Assembly (NCBI GenBank): GCA_019075865.1
Contig: JAGXAN010000007.1
Span: 1-64,000 of the forward strand
Reading direction: 5' to 3'
From: Hyphomicrobiales bacterium
GTDB taxonomy: Bacteria; Pseudomonadota; Alphaproteobacteria; Rhizobiales; Beijerinckiaceae
DNA length: 64,000 nucleotides
Under the pieces are notes generated by a model. It ran no database searches. It had not been told where the DNA came from and saw only the letters and a program-made list of their open reading frames with translations. A program made the translations under genes and the position numbers. Below are positions 44,130 to 61,094 of the stretch, piece by piece (position 1 is the stretch's first letter; each line of letters begins with the position of its first letter).

Positions 44130-44558
44130 ATGGCAAAGAAGATCACAGGTTATGTGAAGCTTCAGGTGCCCGCCGGGGAAGCGAAGCCGTCACCCCCGAT
44201 CGGCCCTGCACTCGGCCAACGCGGCCTGAACATCATGGAATTCTGCAAGGCATTCAATGCGCGTACGGCGCAGATGGAAAAGGGGACGCCGATTCCGGTT
44301 GTCATCACCGCTTTTGCAGATCGTTCCTTCACGTTTGAAATGAAACTGCCGCCGGTGTCGTTCTTCCTGATGAAGGCCACGGGTATCAAGGCTGGCTCCA
44401 AGACCACGGGTCGCGGGTTCGTTGGCAAGATCACCAAGGCACAGATTGACGAGATCGCCGCCAAGAAGATGCCCGACCTGAATTGCAGCACGGTCGAAGC
44501 CGCGGCTTCGATGATCGCGGGCTCCGCCCGTTCCATGGGACTTGAGGTGATAGCATGA
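44130..44558 (+). CDS. rplK: 50S ribosomal protein L11
   Basis: This 142-residue L11 has the N-terminal [21 protein letters not shown] and C-terminal rRNA-binding domain ending [13 protein letters not shown]. It forms the GTPase-associated centre of the ribosome. Length and order are standard, and its stop overlaps the rplA start (ATGA at 44555). Confidence 0.98.
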   Translation: MAKKITGYVKLQVPAGEAKPSPPIGPALGQRGLNIMEFCKAFNARTAQMEKGTPIPVVITAFADRSFTFEMKLPPVSFFLMKATGIKAGSKTTGRGFVGKITKAQIDEIAAKKMPDLNCSTVEAAASMIAGSARSMGLEVIA

Positions 44559-45241
44559 GCAAGCGCATGGACAAGGCCCGCAAGGGCATCGAGCGCACCA
44601 AGCTTTACGCATTGGATGATGCGGTGAAGATGGTGAAGGAAAAGTCGTCGGTTAAATTCGATGAAACCGTTGAAATCGCCATGAACCTTGGCGTTGACCC
44701 CAAGCATGCGGACCAGATGGTGCGCGGCGTGGTCAGCCTGCCCAACGGCACCGGCCGCGTTCTGCGGGTGGCGGTGTTTGCGCGTGGTGCGAAGGCGGAT
44801 GAAGCCCGGGCTGCGGGTGCTGACATTGTCGGCGCGGAAGAACTGGTCACCATCGTGCAGGGTGGCACGATCGATTTCGATCGTTGTATTGCAACGCCCG
44901 ACATGATGCCGCTGGTGGGACGCCTCGGCAAGGTGCTCGGCCCGCGCGGCATGATGCCCAACCCGAAGGTTGGCACGGTGACGATGGATGTGAAATCGGC
45001 TGTGGCTGCCTCCAAGGGTGGTTCGGTTGAGTTCCGCGTCGAAAAAGCCGGTATCGTGCAGGGCTCGGTTGGCAAAGCCTCCTTTGGTGAAGGTCAGCTT
45101 GTCGACAACATCAAGGCGTTTATCGATGCCGTTGCCAAGGCCAAGCCAGCCGGGGCCAAGGGCACCTATATCGAGCGGATCGCGCTTTCCTCGACCATGG
45201 GGCCGGGCGTCAAGATTGATCCATCAAGCGTTACGGCGTAA
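44555..45241 (+). CDS. rplA: 50S ribosomal protein L1
   Basis: This 228-residue L1 has [16 protein letters not shown]-type sequence near residue 50, [17 protein letters not shown] and the C-terminal [18 protein letters not shown]. It forms the L1 stalk and in other bacteria represses its own operon by binding the leader. Translationally coupled to rplK. Confidence 0.98.
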   Translation: MSKRMDKARKGIERTKLYALDDAVKMVKEKSSVKFDETVEIAMNLGVDPKHADQMVRGVVSLPNGTGRVLRVAVFARGAKADEARAAGADIVGAEELVTIVQGGTIDFDRCIATPDMMPLVGRLGKVLGPRGMMPNPKVGTVTMDVKSAVAASKGGSVEFRVEKAGIVQGSVGKASFGEGQLVDNIKAFIDAVAKAKPAGAKGTYIERIALSSTMGPGVKIDPSSVTA

Positions 45242-45722
45242 CCAAAGCCAAAAGCTTCCGGTGAGGATTGTTTTGTGACAGCGTGCATTTTTCGCTTGGC
45301 AAAACGAGCCTGCGGGACTATCTAATGATTTGGGGTTGTCCGCAAATCGCGACCCCTATCAATTTTCCTTTCCATGGTAGGCCCCTGATCTCTTGGTCAC
45401 GGGGCTTATTGTGGTGGATGGGTCGATGAACAAGAGGGCAACCTTTTCGCAATCGATCCTGTCCTGTCCGAGACTGCCGGCGGCACCTGTTGCAAAACAG
45501 GGGCCTTAATCGCCAGACGGGTTCGAGCGCAAGCAAAGACCAGGCGGCCAGCATAGACGGGTGAAGCCGTGTTTATAGCCTGTGCAAACAGGTTTAAGAT
45601 CTGGTTCCAACCCTCTGTCCGCTAAGGTTTTTCTTTGCGGGGACAGGCGCTCATCGTCGCGGGCTTTCGGGCTTGCGGCACGTGCAACCGGCGGATTTTC
45701 CGCCTTTTTGAAGAGTGCTCAA
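45242..45722 (+). promoter_or_regulatory. rplJL upstream region with probable L10 leader RNA
   Basis: This gene-free stretch of 481 bases separates rplA and rplJ, the place where the L10(L12)4 complex binds a leader RNA in many bacteria (Rfam family L10_leader). The last 100 bases are rich in pairable GC segments and end in a terminator-like hairpin. No coding sequence is apparent; an open frame from 45582 is only the extension of rplJ. I could not fold the region, so the leader assignment is by position. Confidence 0.55.
45690..45709 (+). terminator. Attenuator-like hairpin directly before rplJ
   Basis: GGCGGA, loop TTT, TCCGCC and TTTTT form a compact intrinsic terminator ending 13 bases before the GTG start of rplJ. 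A terminator at this point must be bypassed for rplJL-rpoBC expression, so it fits transcription attenuation controlled by the leader. Confidence 0.7.
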
Positions 45723-46238
45723 GTGGATAGAGCCGAAAAGAAAGAAATGGTGGCCGAGCTCAACGGCGTCTTTGCGAAGACGGCGGTTGTGGTCGTGGCC
45801 GGCTATTCCGGCCTCACGGTGTCCCAGATGCAGAATTTGCGCAAGCAGATGAAGCTGGCCGGGGCCAAAGTGCAGGTCGCTAAAAATCGTCTCGCCAAGA
45901 TTGCTCTGGATGGCACACCGGTATCGTCAATCAGTTCCCTGATGAAGGGACCTACCCTGATCGCCTATTCGGACGATCCGGTGGCGGCACCGAAAGTGGC
46001 TGTGGCTTTTGCCAAGGATTTCGAGAAATTCGTTATTCTGGGTGGCGCCATGGGCACAACAGCCTTGAACGTCGATGGTGTGAAGTCGCTTGCGACCATG
46101 CCTTCGCTTGATGAATTGCGCGCTAAATTGCTGGGTCTGCTTGTCGCGCCCGCAACCAAGATTGCGCAGCTCACGACCGCTCCCGCTGCAAAGCTGGCGC
46201 GCGTGTTTGGTGCTTATGCCAGCAAGGATGCAGCCTGA
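45723..46238 (+). CDS. rplJ: 50S ribosomal protein L10
   Basis: This 171-residue L10 is read from the GTG at 45723, which gives the usual alphaproteobacterial N-terminus [14 protein letters not shown]. Later it shows [19 protein letters not shown] and a C-terminal helix for L7/L12 dimers. An ATG-started version from 45582 would add 47 residues spanning the leader hairpin and is rejected. It anchors the L7/L12 stalk. Confidence 0.95.
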   Translation: MDRAEKKEMVAELNGVFAKTAVVVVAGYSGLTVSQMQNLRKQMKLAGAKVQVAKNRLAKIALDGTPVSSISSLMKGPTLIAYSDDPVAAPKVAVAFAKDFEKFVILGGAMGTTALNVDGVKSLATMPSLDELRAKLLGLLVAPATKIAQLTTAPAAKLARVFGAYASKDAA

Positions 46239-46298
46239 ACGGCTGAGTCGAAATTTTCACTTTCAAACAAACCAGATCAAACCTAAAGGACTGAAAAC

Positions 46299-46682
46299 AT
46301 GTCGAACCTTGAAAAAATTGCTGACGAATTGTCGGCGCTCACGGTATTGGAAGCTGCTGAGCTCGCCAAGATTTTGGAAGCCAAGTGGGGCGTATCGGCT
46401 GCTGCGGCTGTAGCGGTTGCTGCAGCTCCGGGTGCTGGCGCTGCGGCTCCGGCTGCCGCTGCTGAAGAGCAGACCGAATTCACCGTTGTTCTGGCTGCTG
46501 CCGGCGACAAGAAGATCGAAGTGATCAAGGAAGTGCGCGCCATCACCGGTCTTGGCCTCAAGGAAGCCAAGGACCTCGTTGAGGCGGCTCCCAAGCCAGT
46601 CAAAGAAGGCGTAAGCAAGGAAGATGCTGCCAAGTTCAAGGCAGCGCTTGAGAAGGTCGGCGCCAAGGTCGAGCTTAAGTAA
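46299..46682 (+). CDS. rplL: 50S ribosomal protein L7/L12
   Basis: This 127-residue protein has an N-terminal dimerisation domain, an alanine-rich hinge (about 35-55) and the C-terminal factor-binding domain with [19 protein letters not shown] and [18 protein letters not shown]. The ATG follows AAAGGA. It recruits elongation factors to the ribosome. Confidence 0.98.
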   Translation: MSNLEKIADELSALTVLEAAELAKILEAKWGVSAAAAVAVAAAPGAGAAAPAAAAEEQTEFTVVLAAAGDKKIEVIKEVRAITGLGLKEAKDLVEAAPKPVKEGVSKEDAAKFKAALEKVGAKVELK

Positions 46683-46719
46683 GCGTGCCCTCGCTGGATT
46701 AACAGCGTCGCGTTTTTGC

Positions 46720-46744
46720 GGTCCCGGTGAAGTTCACCGGGGCC
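46720..46744 (+). other. Hairpin in the rplL-rpoB spacer
   Basis: GGTCCCGGTG and CACCGGGGCC pair over ten positions around AAGTT in the 212-base spacer. No T-run follows. In E. coli the same spacer holds an attenuator and an RNase III cleavage site that set the ratio of ribosomal protein to RNA polymerase; this stem could be the equivalent. A weaker stem (CGCTG/CAGCG at about 46691-46707) with TTTTT a few bases later precedes it. Confidence 0.5.
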
Positions 46745-46894
46745 GTTCAGTCGTTTCAGGAGACTTGGCGCAATGAATGTGCCGGTTGCCTGAGTTGGAA
46801 ACGGAGCCGTATTGGCTTCAGCCGTCGCAACTCATTGTGGACGGACGGCGTGAGGCCAGTGTTTGGCCCGCCAGAAATAGGTGCGAGGATCGAA

Positions 46895-49800
46895 ATGGCC
46901 CAGACTTTCACCGGAGTGAAGCGTGTTCGCAAATTTTTCGGCTCGATGGCCGAAGTTGCTGAAATGCCGAATCTGATCGAGGTGCAAAAGGCATCTTATG
47001 ACCAATTTTTGATGGTGAAGGAACCGGCGGGCGGACGCCTCGATGAGGGGCTGCAATCGGTTTTCAAATCGGTGTTTCCGATTTCAGATTTCGCCCAGAC
47101 CTCGATGCTGGAATTCGTGGGCTACGAGTTCGAACAGCCAAAATTTGACGTGGACGAGTGCCGCCAGCGCGGCATGACCTATGCTGCCCCCCTGAAAGTG
47201 ACGCTGCGCCTGATCGTATTTGATATCGATCCCGATACCCAGGCCAAGTCGGTCAAGGACATCAAGGAGCAGGACGTCTATATGGGCGATATGCCCTTCA
47301 TGACCTCGAACGGCACCTTTGTTGTCAATGGCACCGAGCGCGTCATCGTCTCGCAGATGCACCGCTCGCCGGGCGTGTTTTTTGATCACGACAAGGGCAA
47401 GAGCCATTCCTCGGGCAAGCTTTTGTTTGCCGCGCGTATCATTCCCTATCGCGGCTCCTGGCTCGATATTGAATTTGATGCCAAGGATATTGTCTATGCG
47501 CGCATCGATCGCCGCCGCAAATTGCCGGTGACGACGCTGATGTATGCGCTGGGTCTGGATGGCGAAGAAATTCTCTCGCTGTTTTACAACAAGGTTGTCT
47601 ATTCGCAGACCAAGGGTGGCTGGCGTCAGCCGTTCGATGTCGAGCGGATGAAGGGTGTCAAGCCGACGGTCGATCTGATCGACGCCGACAGTGGCGAAGT
47701 GGTGATCGAGTCCGGCAAGAAGATGAACCTGCGCTCGGCGCGGGCTCTGGCAGAGCGCGGCGTCAAGGCCTTGCTGGTGCAGGACGATGACCTTTACGGC
47801 CAGTATATTGCCGAAGATCTGTTCAACCCGACGACTGGCGAAATTTACGCGGAAGCGGGCGATGAAATCTCGGCCAAAAATCTGGCCGTGCTGCTGGAGA
47901 AGGGCTTCACGGAGTTGCCCTTGCTCGATATCGACCATATCAATATCGGTCCCTATATCCGCAACACGCTGAATATCGACAAGAATTCAAATCGTGATGA
48001 GGCACTGTTCGACATTTACCGCGTGATGCGCCCCGGCGAGCCACCGACGATCGACAGCGCGCAGGCGATGTTCCATTCGTTGTTTTTCGACTCAGAGCGC
48101 TACGATCTCTCGGCTGTTGGCCGCGTGAAGATGAACCTGCGCATGGACCTGAATGCGGAAGATACCGTGCGCGTGCTGCGCAAGGAAGACATTCTGGCCG
48201 TTATCAAGGCGTTGGTTGATTTGCGTGATGGCCGCGGCCAGATCGACGATATCGACAATCTCGGCAATCGCCGCGTGCGCTCGGTGGGTGAATTGATGGA
48301 AAATCAATATCGCCTCGGCCTGTTGCGCATGGAACGGGCGATCAAGGAGCGTATGTCATCGGTGGATATTAACACCGTGATGCCGCAGGATTTGATCAAT
48401 GCCAAGCCAGCTGCTGCTGCGGTTCGCGAGTTCTTTGGTTCGTCGCAGCTTTCGCAGTTCATGGATCAGACCAATCCTTTGTCGGAAATTACGCACAAGC
48501 GTCGTCTCTCGGCGCTTGGACCGGGTGGTTTGACCCGCGAGCGCGCCGGCTTTGAAGTGCGCGACGTGCATCCAACCCATTACGGCCGCATCTGCCCGAT
48601 CGAGACGCCCGAAGGCCCGAATATCGGCCTCATCAACTCGCTCGCAACATTTGCCCGCGTCAACAAATATGGCTTCATCGAAGCGCCTTACCGGCGTATT
48701 CGCGACTGCCAGATCACCGAAGAAGTGGTCTATCTGTCGGCAATGGAAGAAGCCAAATGCTTTGTGGCACAGGCAAACGTGGCCCAGAACGGTGATAAGC
48801 AACTCACGGACGAGTTGGTGATCGTTCGCCATGCCGGCGACGTGATCATGGTGCCGCGCGAGAAGGTGGACTTCATGGACGTCAGTCCAAAGCAGCTGGT
48901 TTCGGTTGCTGCCGCACTGATTCCGTTTCTGGAAAACGACGACGCCAACCGCGCCTTGATGGGCTCGAACATGCAGCGCCAGGCCGTGCCATTGGTGAAA
49001 GCCGATGCGCCATTGGTTGGCACGGGCATGGAAGCTGTCGTGGCCCGCGATTCGGGGGCCGCTATTGCTGCCCGCCGCACCGGTGTGGTCGACCAGATCG
49101 ATGCGACCCGTATCGTCATCCGTGCGACGGAAGAGCCGGACCCGGCCAAACCGGGTGTCGACATCTATCGCCTGATGAAGTTCCAGCGTTCCAACCAGTC
49201 GACCTGCATCAACCAGAAGCCTCTGGTGCGCGTGGGTGATCAGGTGCGCAAGGGTGACATTATCGCCGATGGTCCCTCGACCGACATGGGCGATCTGGCG
49301 CTGGGTCGCAACGTGCTTGTCGCGTTCATGCCCTGGAATGGCTACAACTTTGAAGATTCGATCCTTCTGAACGAAAAGATCGTCAAGGAAGACGTGTTTA
49401 CCTCCATTCACATCGAAGAATTCGAAGTGATGGCGCGTGACACCAAGCTTGGCCCGGAAGAAATCACGCGCGACATTCCCAATGTTTCGGAAGAAGCGCT
49501 GAAGAATCTCGACGAAGCCGGCATTGTCTATCTGGGTGCCGAAGTGCAGGCGGGTGACATTTTGTGCGGCAAGATCACGCCCAAGGGTGAAAGCCCGATG
49601 ACGCCGGAAGAAAAGCTGCTTCGCGCCATTTTCGGCGAGAAGGCTTCGGATGTGCGCGATACGTCGTTGCGGGTGCCGCCCGGCGTGCAAGGCACGGTGG
49701 TGGAAGTGCGTGTGTTCAACCGGCATGGTGTCGACAAGGACGAGCGCGCCCAGGCGATTGAGCGCGAAGAGATCGAGCGTCTGGCCAAGGATCGTGATGA

Positions 49801-51010
49801 CGAACTCGCGATTTTGGATCGCAACGTCTATGCGCGTCTGGCGATTGTGCTGGATGGCAAGGCTGCGGTCTCGGGCCCCAAGAGCTTCAAGAAGGATCAG
49901 GTGCTGACGCGCGCGATCCTCGATGGCTATCCGCGCTCGCAATGGTGGATGTTTGCGTTGCAAAATGAAGGCCAGATGGCTGAAATTGAAGCCATGCGCA
50001 AGCAATATGACGACGCCAAGAAGCGGCTTGAGACCTTGTTCCTCGACAAGGTGGAAAAGTTGCAGCGCGGTGATGAATTGCCGCCGGGCGTGATGAAGAT
50101 GGTCAAAGTCTTCGTTGCAACCAAGCGCAAGATTCAGCCTGGCGACAAAATGGCCGGACGCCATGGCAACAAGGGTGTGGTCTCGAAGATTGTGCCGCAG
50201 GAAGACATGCCGTTTCTGGCAGATGGAACGCCGGTGGATATCGTGCTCAACCCGCTGGGTGTGCCGAGCCGCATGAATGTGGGCCAGATTCTCGAAACGC
50301 ATCTGGGTTGGGCTTGCGCCGGACTTGGCAAGCAGGTCGGTGAAGCGGTCAATGCCTATCTGAAATCGCAAAACGCCAAGCCGTTGCGCGACAAGCTGGG
50401 TGAGATTTACGGCAAGGATCATGTGCTGCACACGCTTGACGATGAATCGATTGCCGAACTGGGTGAAAACCTGCGTCGCGGCGTGCCGATTGCAACACCC
50501 GTGTTCAATGGCGCCCGCGAGCCGGATATTGTGAACATGCTCGCGCAGGCGGGTCTGGCCAGTTCCGGTCAATCGGTGCTGTTTGACGGGCGCACGGGCG
50601 ATCAGTTCGATCGCGAAGTGACGGTTGGCTATATTTATATGCTCAAGCTGCATCACCTTGTGGACGACAAGATCCATGCCCGTTCGATCGGCCCCTACAG
50701 TCTCGTTACGCAGCAGCCGCTGGGTGGCAAGGCGCAGTTTGGTGGCCAGCGCTTTGGTGAGATGGAAGTCTGGGCGCTCGAAGCCTATGGCGCCGCCTAT
50801 ACGTTGCAGGAAATGCTGACGGTGAAATCGGACGACGTCGCCGGCCGCACCAAGGTTTATGAAACCATCGTGCGCGGTGACGATAAGTTTGAGTCCGGTA
50901 TCCCCGAGAGCTTCAACGTGTTGATCAAGGAAATGCGCTCATTGGGCCTGAATGTGGAACTTTCGCAGTCCAAAATTTTGGATGTGCCACCCGCTGAGGC
51001 GGCTGAGTAA
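46895..51010 (+). CDS. rpoB: RNA polymerase beta subunit
   Basis: This 1371-residue subunit forms the catalytic core. Diagnostic stretches are [18 protein letters not shown] and [14 protein letters not shown] (the rifampicin-binding region), [26 protein letters not shown], and [10 protein letters not shown] near the C-terminus. The ATG at 46895 follows GAGG and gives a normal N-terminus; the frame open from 46727 is the spacer. rpoC follows after 104 bases. Confidence 0.98.
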   Translation: MAQTFTGVKRVRKFFGSMAEVAEMPNLIEVQKASYDQFLMVKEPAGGRLDEGLQSVFKSVFPISDFAQTSMLEFVGYEFEQPKFDVDECRQRGMTYAAPLKVTLRLIVFDIDPDTQAKSVKDIKEQDVYMGDMPFMTSNGTFVVNGTERVIVSQMHRSPGVFFDHDKGKSHSSGKLLFAARIIPYRGSWLDIEFDAKDIVYARIDRRRKLPVTTLMYALGLDGEEILSLFYNKVVYSQTKGGWRQPFDVERMKGVKPTVDLIDADSGEVVIESGKKMNLRSARALAERGVKALLVQDDDLYGQYIAEDLFNPTTGEIYAEAGDEISAKNLAVLLEKGFTELPLLDIDHINIGPYIRNTLNIDKNSNRDEALFDIYRVMRPGEPPTIDSAQAMFHSLFFDSERYDLSAVGRVKMNLRMDLNAEDTVRVLRKEDILAVIKALVDLRDGRGQIDDIDNLGNRRVRSVGELMENQYRLGLLRMERAIKERMSSVDINTVMPQDLINAKPAAAAVREFFGSSQLSQFMDQTNPLSEITHKRRLSALGPGGLTRERAGFEVRDVHPTHYGRICPIETPEGPNIGLINSLATFARVNKYGFIEAPYRRIRDCQITEEVVYLSAMEEAKCFVAQANVAQNGDKQLTDELVIVRHAGDVIMVPREKVDFMDVSPKQLVSVAAALIPFLENDDANRALMGSNMQRQAVPLVKADAPLVGTGMEAVVARDSGAAIAARRTGVVDQIDATRIVIRATEEPDPAKPGVDIYRLMKFQRSNQSTCINQKPLVRVGDQVRKGDIIADGPSTDMGDLALGRNVLVAFMPWNGYNFEDSILLNEKIVKEDVFTSIHIEEFEVMARDTKLGPEEITRDIPNVSEEALKNLDEAGIVYLGAEVQAGDILCGKITPKGESPMTPEEKLLRAIFGEKASDVRDTSLRVPPGVQGTVVEVRVFNRHGVDKDERAQAIEREEIERLAKDRDDELAILDRNVYARLAIVLDGKAAVSGPKSFKKDQVLTRAILDGYPRSQWWMFALQNEGQMAEIEAMRKQYDDAKKRLETLFLDKVEKLQRGDELPPGVMKMVKVFVATKRKIQPGDKMAGRHGNKGVVSKIVPQEDMPFLADGTPVDIVLNPLGVPSRMNVGQILETHLGWACAGLGKQVGEAVNAYLKSQNAKPLRDKLGEIYGKDHVLHTLDDESIAELGENLRRGVPIATPVFNGAREPDIVNMLAQAGLASSGQSVLFDGRTGDQFDREVTVGYIYMLKLHHLVDDKIHARSIGPYSLVTQQPLGGKAQFGGQRFGEMEVWALEAYGAAYTLQEMLTVKSDDVAGRTKVYETIVRGDDKFESGIPESFNVLIKEMRSLGLNVELSQSKILDVPPAEAAE

Positions 51011-51114
51011 CTCGTTAAAAATGGCGGAGCCATCTGCGCTCCGCCAGTTTGGTAACATTTTTCGGCGTTTCGCGTGCTCATTCGCAAATATGCCAGAACA
51101 TCAGGAGCAATCCA

Positions 51115-55305
<4,191 letters not shown>

Positions 55306-55368
55306 GCGATGCGGCACCGCTTCGGGTTTTGAAGCGGGCTGGTTGAAAGTTGCGATTCGAAAATTCAG

Positions 55369-55398
55369 TGCGCCCGGTTGATTGCCGGGCGCATTTTT
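55369..55398 (+). terminator. Intrinsic terminator of the rpoBC operon
   Basis: TGCGCCCGG and CCGGGCGCA form a nine-pair stem with a seven-base loop, followed by TTTTT, 64 bases after the rpoC stop. Confidence 0.93.
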
Positions 55399-55598
55399 AT
55401 GGGCGGTGGCCTCGCCCAAGCCCTGATCTTAACAAAATATTGACACGCGTTCTCCTTGGCGACTTCGCAATTGAATGGGAAATTAAGCATGTCGAAGGAA
55501 AAATCCTGATTCTCGGGCACCAGAGCCAGTTTGGCGATACCGCCTTTAGTTTCCCTCGGCGAAGATGAAGCCATGTATCTTTGGGCGGGAAACAGACC

Positions 55599-56063
55599 AT
55601 GACTATATCCTTCACGATGGCACCGGATGTCTCGCATGAGAAAGGCCCGCCTGAGGGGGCAGGGCAGGATGTGGGGGCCCAATTGCGGCCAATGCTGGCT
55701 GGTGCCCATGCGCGTGGTATGGCGGACGTGCTTGACCTGCTCGGGATGAGTGCCGCGCTGATCGATGCCGCCGGTATGGTGCTGCATCTAAATGCAGGGG
55801 CCAAAAGGCTCGTCGGGCGCGATATTTCCATGGTCCATGCCCATCTGATGCTGAAAGATGATTCTGAAAACCGGGCGTTGCTGGCCATGATCGGCGCGGC
55901 GTTGGGGGAGACGCCGCGGGCAGGGGAGATGATGATCCATGGCGCGCATGGCGGGATTCGTTTGCAGGCCTTGCCCGTTACCGCCAATGCGCGAGATGGC
56001 TGCCAGCTACTGAAGGCGCTGGTTTTGATGATTCCCTTGGGCGATTCTGCAACGCGGGCCTGA
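55599..56063 (+). CDS. Orphan PAS-like protein, possibly a truncated LuxR-type regulator
   Basis: This 154-residue protein has a central PAS-like segment (about 45-140): VLDLLGMSAALIDAAGMVLH, LNAGAKRLVG and LMLKDDSENRALLAMIGAALG. The same arrangement opens many alphaproteobacterial LuxR-type regulators, where a helix-turn-helix follows at the C-terminus. Here the frame stops soon after LVLMIPLGDSATRA, and no helix-turn-helix is visible in any frame downstream. It is either a stand-alone PAS protein or a truncated regulator. The ATG at 55599 follows GGGA; a TTG six codons earlier is possible. It lies alone between rpoC and rpsL. Confidence 0.6.
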   Translation: MTISFTMAPDVSHEKGPPEGAGQDVGAQLRPMLAGAHARGMADVLDLLGMSAALIDAAGMVLHLNAGAKRLVGRDISMVHAHLMLKDDSENRALLAMIGAALGETPRAGEMMIHGAHGGIRLQALPVTANARDGCQLLKALVLMIPLGDSATRA

Positions 56064-56475
56064 TTCCCGGATTTTCGGGCGATACGGCGCCAGTGTGCGG
56101 ACACACCCAATTTGCCGCGGCCCTGCGGCGTCCAAATTGCAATAATTGAGTCATATCAACGTATTTTGCGACATTTCAGGGGTTGACGCGAAGCGGAGAG
56201 CGTTATAGTTTCCGCGGAGTTTCAAGTGGCTGTAGTGATACTTGTTTGGGGCGACTCGCCCTAAACCCATGTTCACTAAACGCATTTGGTTCTACGATAG
56301 AGCTGTTGATTTCTGGCTTGCCAGACTGAAAGCACGAACGCTACAGCGAAAGCTACGGTGGTCCTCTGCGTTTACGCGCCTCCTGCCATTTGGCTAGAGG
56401 TGCAGTTGTGTTTGCGTTTTTGCGAAAGCAGGATGCAAGTTCAAGTTTTCACTTTCGCTTCCGGAAGGGCGATGA
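56064..56475 (+). promoter_or_regulatory. Upstream region and long leader of the str operon, with predicted promoter
   Basis: No gene is seen in these 412 bases. TTGACG at 56183-56188 and TATAGT at 56204-56209, 15 bp apart (16 if the -35 is read as GTTGAC), form a strong promoter candidate for rpsL-rpsG-fusA-tuf. The transcript would carry a leader of about 260 bases with a GGGCG/CGCCC hairpin near 56249-56261. In other bacteria S7 regulates this operon between rpsL and rpsG, so the role of this long leader is open. Confidence 0.55.
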
Positions 56476-56847
56476 ATGCCAACGATTAGTCAATTGATCC
56501 GCAAGCCGCGTGTGGCGAGCATCTATCGGGAAAAAGCGCGCCATCTGGGCGCCTGCCCGCAGAAGCGTGGCGTTTGCACGCGCGTTTATACAACGACGCC
56601 AAAGAAGCCGAACTCGGCTTTGCGCAAGGTCGCCAAGGTGCGCCTTACGAACGGCTTCGAGGTCATCGGTTATATTCCTGGTGAAGGGCACAACCTTCAG
56701 GAGCATTCGGTGGTGATGATCCGCGGTGGCCGCGTCAAGGATTTGCCCGGCGTGCGTTATCATATTTTGCGCGGCGTTCTGGATACCCAGGGCGTCAAGG
56801 ACCGTAAGCAGCGCCGGTCGAAATATGGCGCGAAGCGTCCGAAGTAA
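56476..56847 (+). CDS. rpsL: 30S ribosomal protein S12
   Basis: This 123-residue S12 is nearly invariant in [20 protein letters not shown] and [12 protein letters not shown], which line the decoding centre; the conserved lysines are present. It starts shortly after GGAAGGG. First gene of the str operon. Confidence 0.98.
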   Translation: MPTISQLIRKPRVASIYREKARHLGACPQKRGVCTRVYTTTPKKPNSALRKVAKVRLTNGFEVIGYIPGEGHNLQEHSVVMIRGGRVKDLPGVRYHILRGVLDTQGVKDRKQRRSKYGAKRPK

Positions 56848-56858
56848 GGAAATTCAGC

Positions 56859-57329
56859 ATGTCTCGTCGTCACAGCGCAGAAAAGCGTGAGATCATCCCG
56901 GACGCCAAGTTCGGTGATATCGTCATCACCAAGTTCATGAATTCCATCATGTATGATGGCAAGAAATCGACTGCAGAAGGCATTGTTTATGGTGCATTCG
57001 ACAGCATTCAGGCCAAACTGAAATCCGATCCTTTGACGGTTTTCAAATCGGCTCTGGAAAATGTCGCGCCAGCCATTGAAGTGCGTTCGCGCCGCGTTGG
57101 TGGTGCGACCTATCAGGTGCCGGTTGAAGTTCGGACCGAGCGCCGCCAGGCTTTGGCGATCCGCTGGATCATTATTGCGGCACGCGGCCGCAACGACAAG
57201 ACCATGGTCGACCGCCTTTCCGGCGAGTTGATCGATGCTTCCAACAATCGCGGCAATGCGGTGAAGAAGCGCGAAGACACGCACCGGATGGCGGAAGCCA
57301 ATCGCGCGTTCGCGCATTATCGCTGGTAA
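56859..57329 (+). CDS. rpsG: 30S ribosomal protein S7
   Basis: This 156-residue S7 has [32 protein letters not shown] and the C-terminal [21 protein letters not shown]. It nucleates the 30S head. The ATG follows AAGGAA, 11 bases after rpsL. Confidence 0.98.
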   Translation: MSRRHSAEKREIIPDAKFGDIVITKFMNSIMYDGKKSTAEGIVYGAFDSIQAKLKSDPLTVFKSALENVAPAIEVRSRRVGGATYQVPVEVRTERRQALAIRWIIIAARGRNDKTMVDRLSGELIDASNNRGNAVKKREDTHRMAEANRAFAHYRW

Positions 57330-57352
57330 CTGCTGCACAAGGACTTTTTCCC

Positions 57353-59428
57353 ATGGCCCGTACGCACGCAATTGAAGACTACCGAAATTTCGGCATTATG
57401 GCGCATATCGATGCGGGTAAAACCACAACGACCGAGCGCATTCTGTATTATTCCGGCAAGTCACACAAAATCGGTGAAGTGCATGATGGCGCTGCAACCA
57501 TGGATTTCATGGAGCAGGAGCAGGAGCGCGGCATCACGATCACTTCGGCTGCCACGACCACTTTCTGGAACGGCAAGCGCCTGAACATCATTGACACCCC
57601 CGGCCACGTCGATTTCACCATCGAAGTGGAGCGTTCCTTGCGCGTGCTGGACGGCGCGGTTTGCGTGCTCGACGGCAACCAGGGCGTTGAGCCCCAGACT
57701 GAAACTGTCTGGCGTCAGGCCGACAAATATAATGTGCCGCGCATCGTCTTCATCAACAAGATGGATAAGACCGGCGCCGACTTCTACATGTGCGTCGAAG
57801 ACATTCGCGTTCGCGTGGCTGGCAATCCGGTTTGCATTCAGTTGCCGATCGGCGCTGAAGCTGGCTTCAAGGGCATTATCGATCTCGTCCGCATGAAGGC
57901 TGTCGTTTGGGAAAACGAGGCACTCGGTGCCAATTTCCACGATGAAGAAATTCCGGCTGACCTTCTGGAGAAGGCCAAGGAATATCGCATCAAGATGATC
58001 GAAGCGGCTGTTGAACTCGACGACGAAGTGATGTCGGCTTATCTCGATGGCGTGGAGCCGGATGAGAAGACCCTGCATCGTTTGATCCGCACGGCGGTTC
58101 GCAAGGTTGCGTTCGTTCCGGTTCTTTGCGGTTCTGCTTTCAAGAACAAGGGTGTGCAGACGCTTCTTGATGCTGTGGTTGAGTATCTGCCTTGCCCATT
58201 GGATCGCGGGGCGATCAAGGGTGAGGATCTGGATACGGGCGCTGAAACCGTGCGTAACCCGGGCGATGACCAGCCGTTTTCGATGCTGGCATTCAAGATT
58301 ATGGACGATCCGTTCGTCGGCACCATCACGTTCTGCCGCGTTTATTCGGGCAAGATCGAGACCAACACGACCGTGCTCAATTCCACCAAGGAAAAGAAAG
58401 AGCGCGTTGGTCGTATGTTGCTGATGCATGCCAATAACCGCGAAGACATCAAGGAAGCCTATTCGGGCGACATCGTCGCGCTGGCAGGCCTCAAGGATAC
58501 CCGCACCGGCGATACGCTGTGCGATCTGCTCAAGCCGGTTGTGCTCGAGCGTATGGAATTTCCTGAGCCGGTCATCGAAATCGCAATCGAACCCAAGACA
58601 AAGGCTGACCAGGAGAAGCTCGGCGTTGCCCTGCAGAAGCTGGCGGCAGAGGATCCGTCCTTCCGGGTTTCCACCGATGTGGAATCGGGGCAGACCATCC
58701 TGAAGGGCATGGGCGAGCTTCATCTCGACATCAAGGTTGATATTTTGCGCCGTACCTACAAGGTCGACGCCAATATCGGTGCGCCGCAGGTTGCTTATCG
58801 TGAAAAGCTGACCAAGCCCGTCGAAATCAACTATACCCACAAGAAGCAGACCGGTGGTACCGGCCAGTTCGCCAAGGTTATCATCATGTTCGAGCCGGCT
58901 GCGCCGGGCGAGGGCAACAGCTTCACCTCCAAGATTGTGGGTGGTGCGGTGCCGAAAGAGTTTATTCCCGGTGTTGAAAAGGGCATTAACTCGGTGATGG
59001 GTTCCGGCATTCTGATCGGCTTCCCGGTTGTTGACGTCAAGGCAACGCTGATTGACGGCGCCTATCACGACGTCGACTCCTCGGTGCTGGCGTTCGAAAT
59101 TGCCTCGCGCATGGCTTTCAAGGAAGCCTTGCAAAAGGGTGGTTCGGTTCTGCTTGAGCCGATCATGAAGGTTGAGGTGGTAACACCTGAAGATTATACC
59201 GGTTCTGTCATTGGCGATCTGAATGGTCGTCGCGGGCAGATCCTGGGTCAGGACATGCGCGGCAATGCGTCGGTCATCAATGCGATGGTCCCGCTCGCCA
59301 ACATGTTCGGCTACGTCAATACGCTGCGGTCTTTCTCGCAGGGACGTGCCAACTTTACCATGCAGTTTGACCATTATGAGCAGGTGCCAAAAGCCGAGGC
59401 CGATAAGGTCGTGGCCAAGTACGCTTAA
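57353..59428 (+). CDS. fusA: Elongation factor G
   Basis: This 691-residue translocation GTPase has G1 [26 protein letters not shown] (G3) and NKMDKTGAD (G4), followed by domains II-V ending near [11 protein letters not shown]. Length is normal. It lies 23 bases after rpsG in the str operon. Confidence 0.98.
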   Translation: MARTHAIEDYRNFGIMAHIDAGKTTTTERILYYSGKSHKIGEVHDGAATMDFMEQEQERGITITSAATTTFWNGKRLNIIDTPGHVDFTIEVERSLRVLDGAVCVLDGNQGVEPQTETVWRQADKYNVPRIVFINKMDKTGADFYMCVEDIRVRVAGNPVCIQLPIGAEAGFKGIIDLVRMKAVVWENEALGANFHDEEIPADLLEKAKEYRIKMIEAAVELDDEVMSAYLDGVEPDEKTLHRLIRTAVRKVAFVPVLCGSAFKNKGVQTLLDAVVEYLPCPLDRGAIKGEDLDTGAETVRNPGDDQPFSMLAFKIMDDPFVGTITFCRVYSGKIETNTTVLNSTKEKKERVGRMLLMHANNREDIKEAYSGDIVALAGLKDTRTGDTLCDLLKPVVLERMEFPEPVIEIAIEPKTKADQEKLGVALQKLAAEDPSFRVSTDVESGQTILKGMGELHLDIKVDILRRTYKVDANIGAPQVAYREKLTKPVEINYTHKKQTGGTGQFAKVIIMFEPAAPGEGNSFTSKIVGGAVPKEFIPGVEKGINSVMGSGILIGFPVVDVKATLIDGAYHDVDSSVLAFEIASRMAFKEALQKGGSVLLEPIMKVEVVTPEDYTGSVIGDLNGRRGQILGQDMRGNASVINAMVPLANMFGYVNTLRSFSQGRANFTMQFDHYEQVPKAEADKVVAKYA

Positions 59429-59478
59429 GTCCAAACCATTTTTTACAACCCACACGGAAATGTCTGAAGGAGCCGACT

Positions 59479-60669
<1,191 letters not shown>

Positions 60670-60730
60670 GCGGATTTTCTAATCTTTCGGCGGCGCGCAG
60701 CGTGCGCGTCGCTGCTAAAGGGATGTAATT

Positions 60731-61039
60731 ATGACCGGTCAAAATATCCGCATACGTCTGAAGGCGTTCGATCATCGAATTCTCGATAGCTCGACCAAGG
60801 AAATTGTCTCCACCGCCAAGCGCACGGGCGCCCAGGTGCGCGGGCCCATTCCCTTGCCGACGAAGATCGAGAAGTTCACGGTCAACCGTTCACCCCATGT
60901 GGATAAGAAGTCGCGTGAGCAATTTGAGATTCGGACGCACAAGCGTGTTCTGGACATTGTGGAACCAACACCACAAACAGTTGACGCTTTGATGAAGCTC
61001 GATCTGGCAGCTGGTGTCGACGTCGAGATTAAACTCTAA
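60731..61039 (+). CDS. rpsJ: 30S ribosomal protein S10
   Basis: This 102-residue S10 begins [15 protein letters not shown] and has [20 protein letters not shown]. It also acts as NusE in antitermination with NusG. First gene of the S10 operon. Confidence 0.98.
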   Translation: MTGQNIRIRLKAFDHRILDSSTKEIVSTAKRTGAQVRGPIPLPTKIEKFTVNRSPHVDKKSREQFEIRTHKRVLDIVEPTPQTVDALMKLDLAAGVDVEIKL

Positions 61040-61094
61040 TTTGAATTAACCGGGCGCCTCTTCGGAAAGAATGCGCCTTTGAGGGATGAGCAAA

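Noticed and set aside
45582-45722. Longer rplJ starting at 45582
   Set aside because: It would add 47 unrelated residues across the terminator hairpin; the GTG at 45723 gives the conserved N-terminus.
48356-50677. 773-codon open frame on the minus strand opposite rpoB
   Set aside because: It is an antisense shadow of a GC-rich conserved gene. The same applies to the long frames opposite fusA (57461-59455), rpoC (52537-53988) and the GH36 gene (7370-9097).
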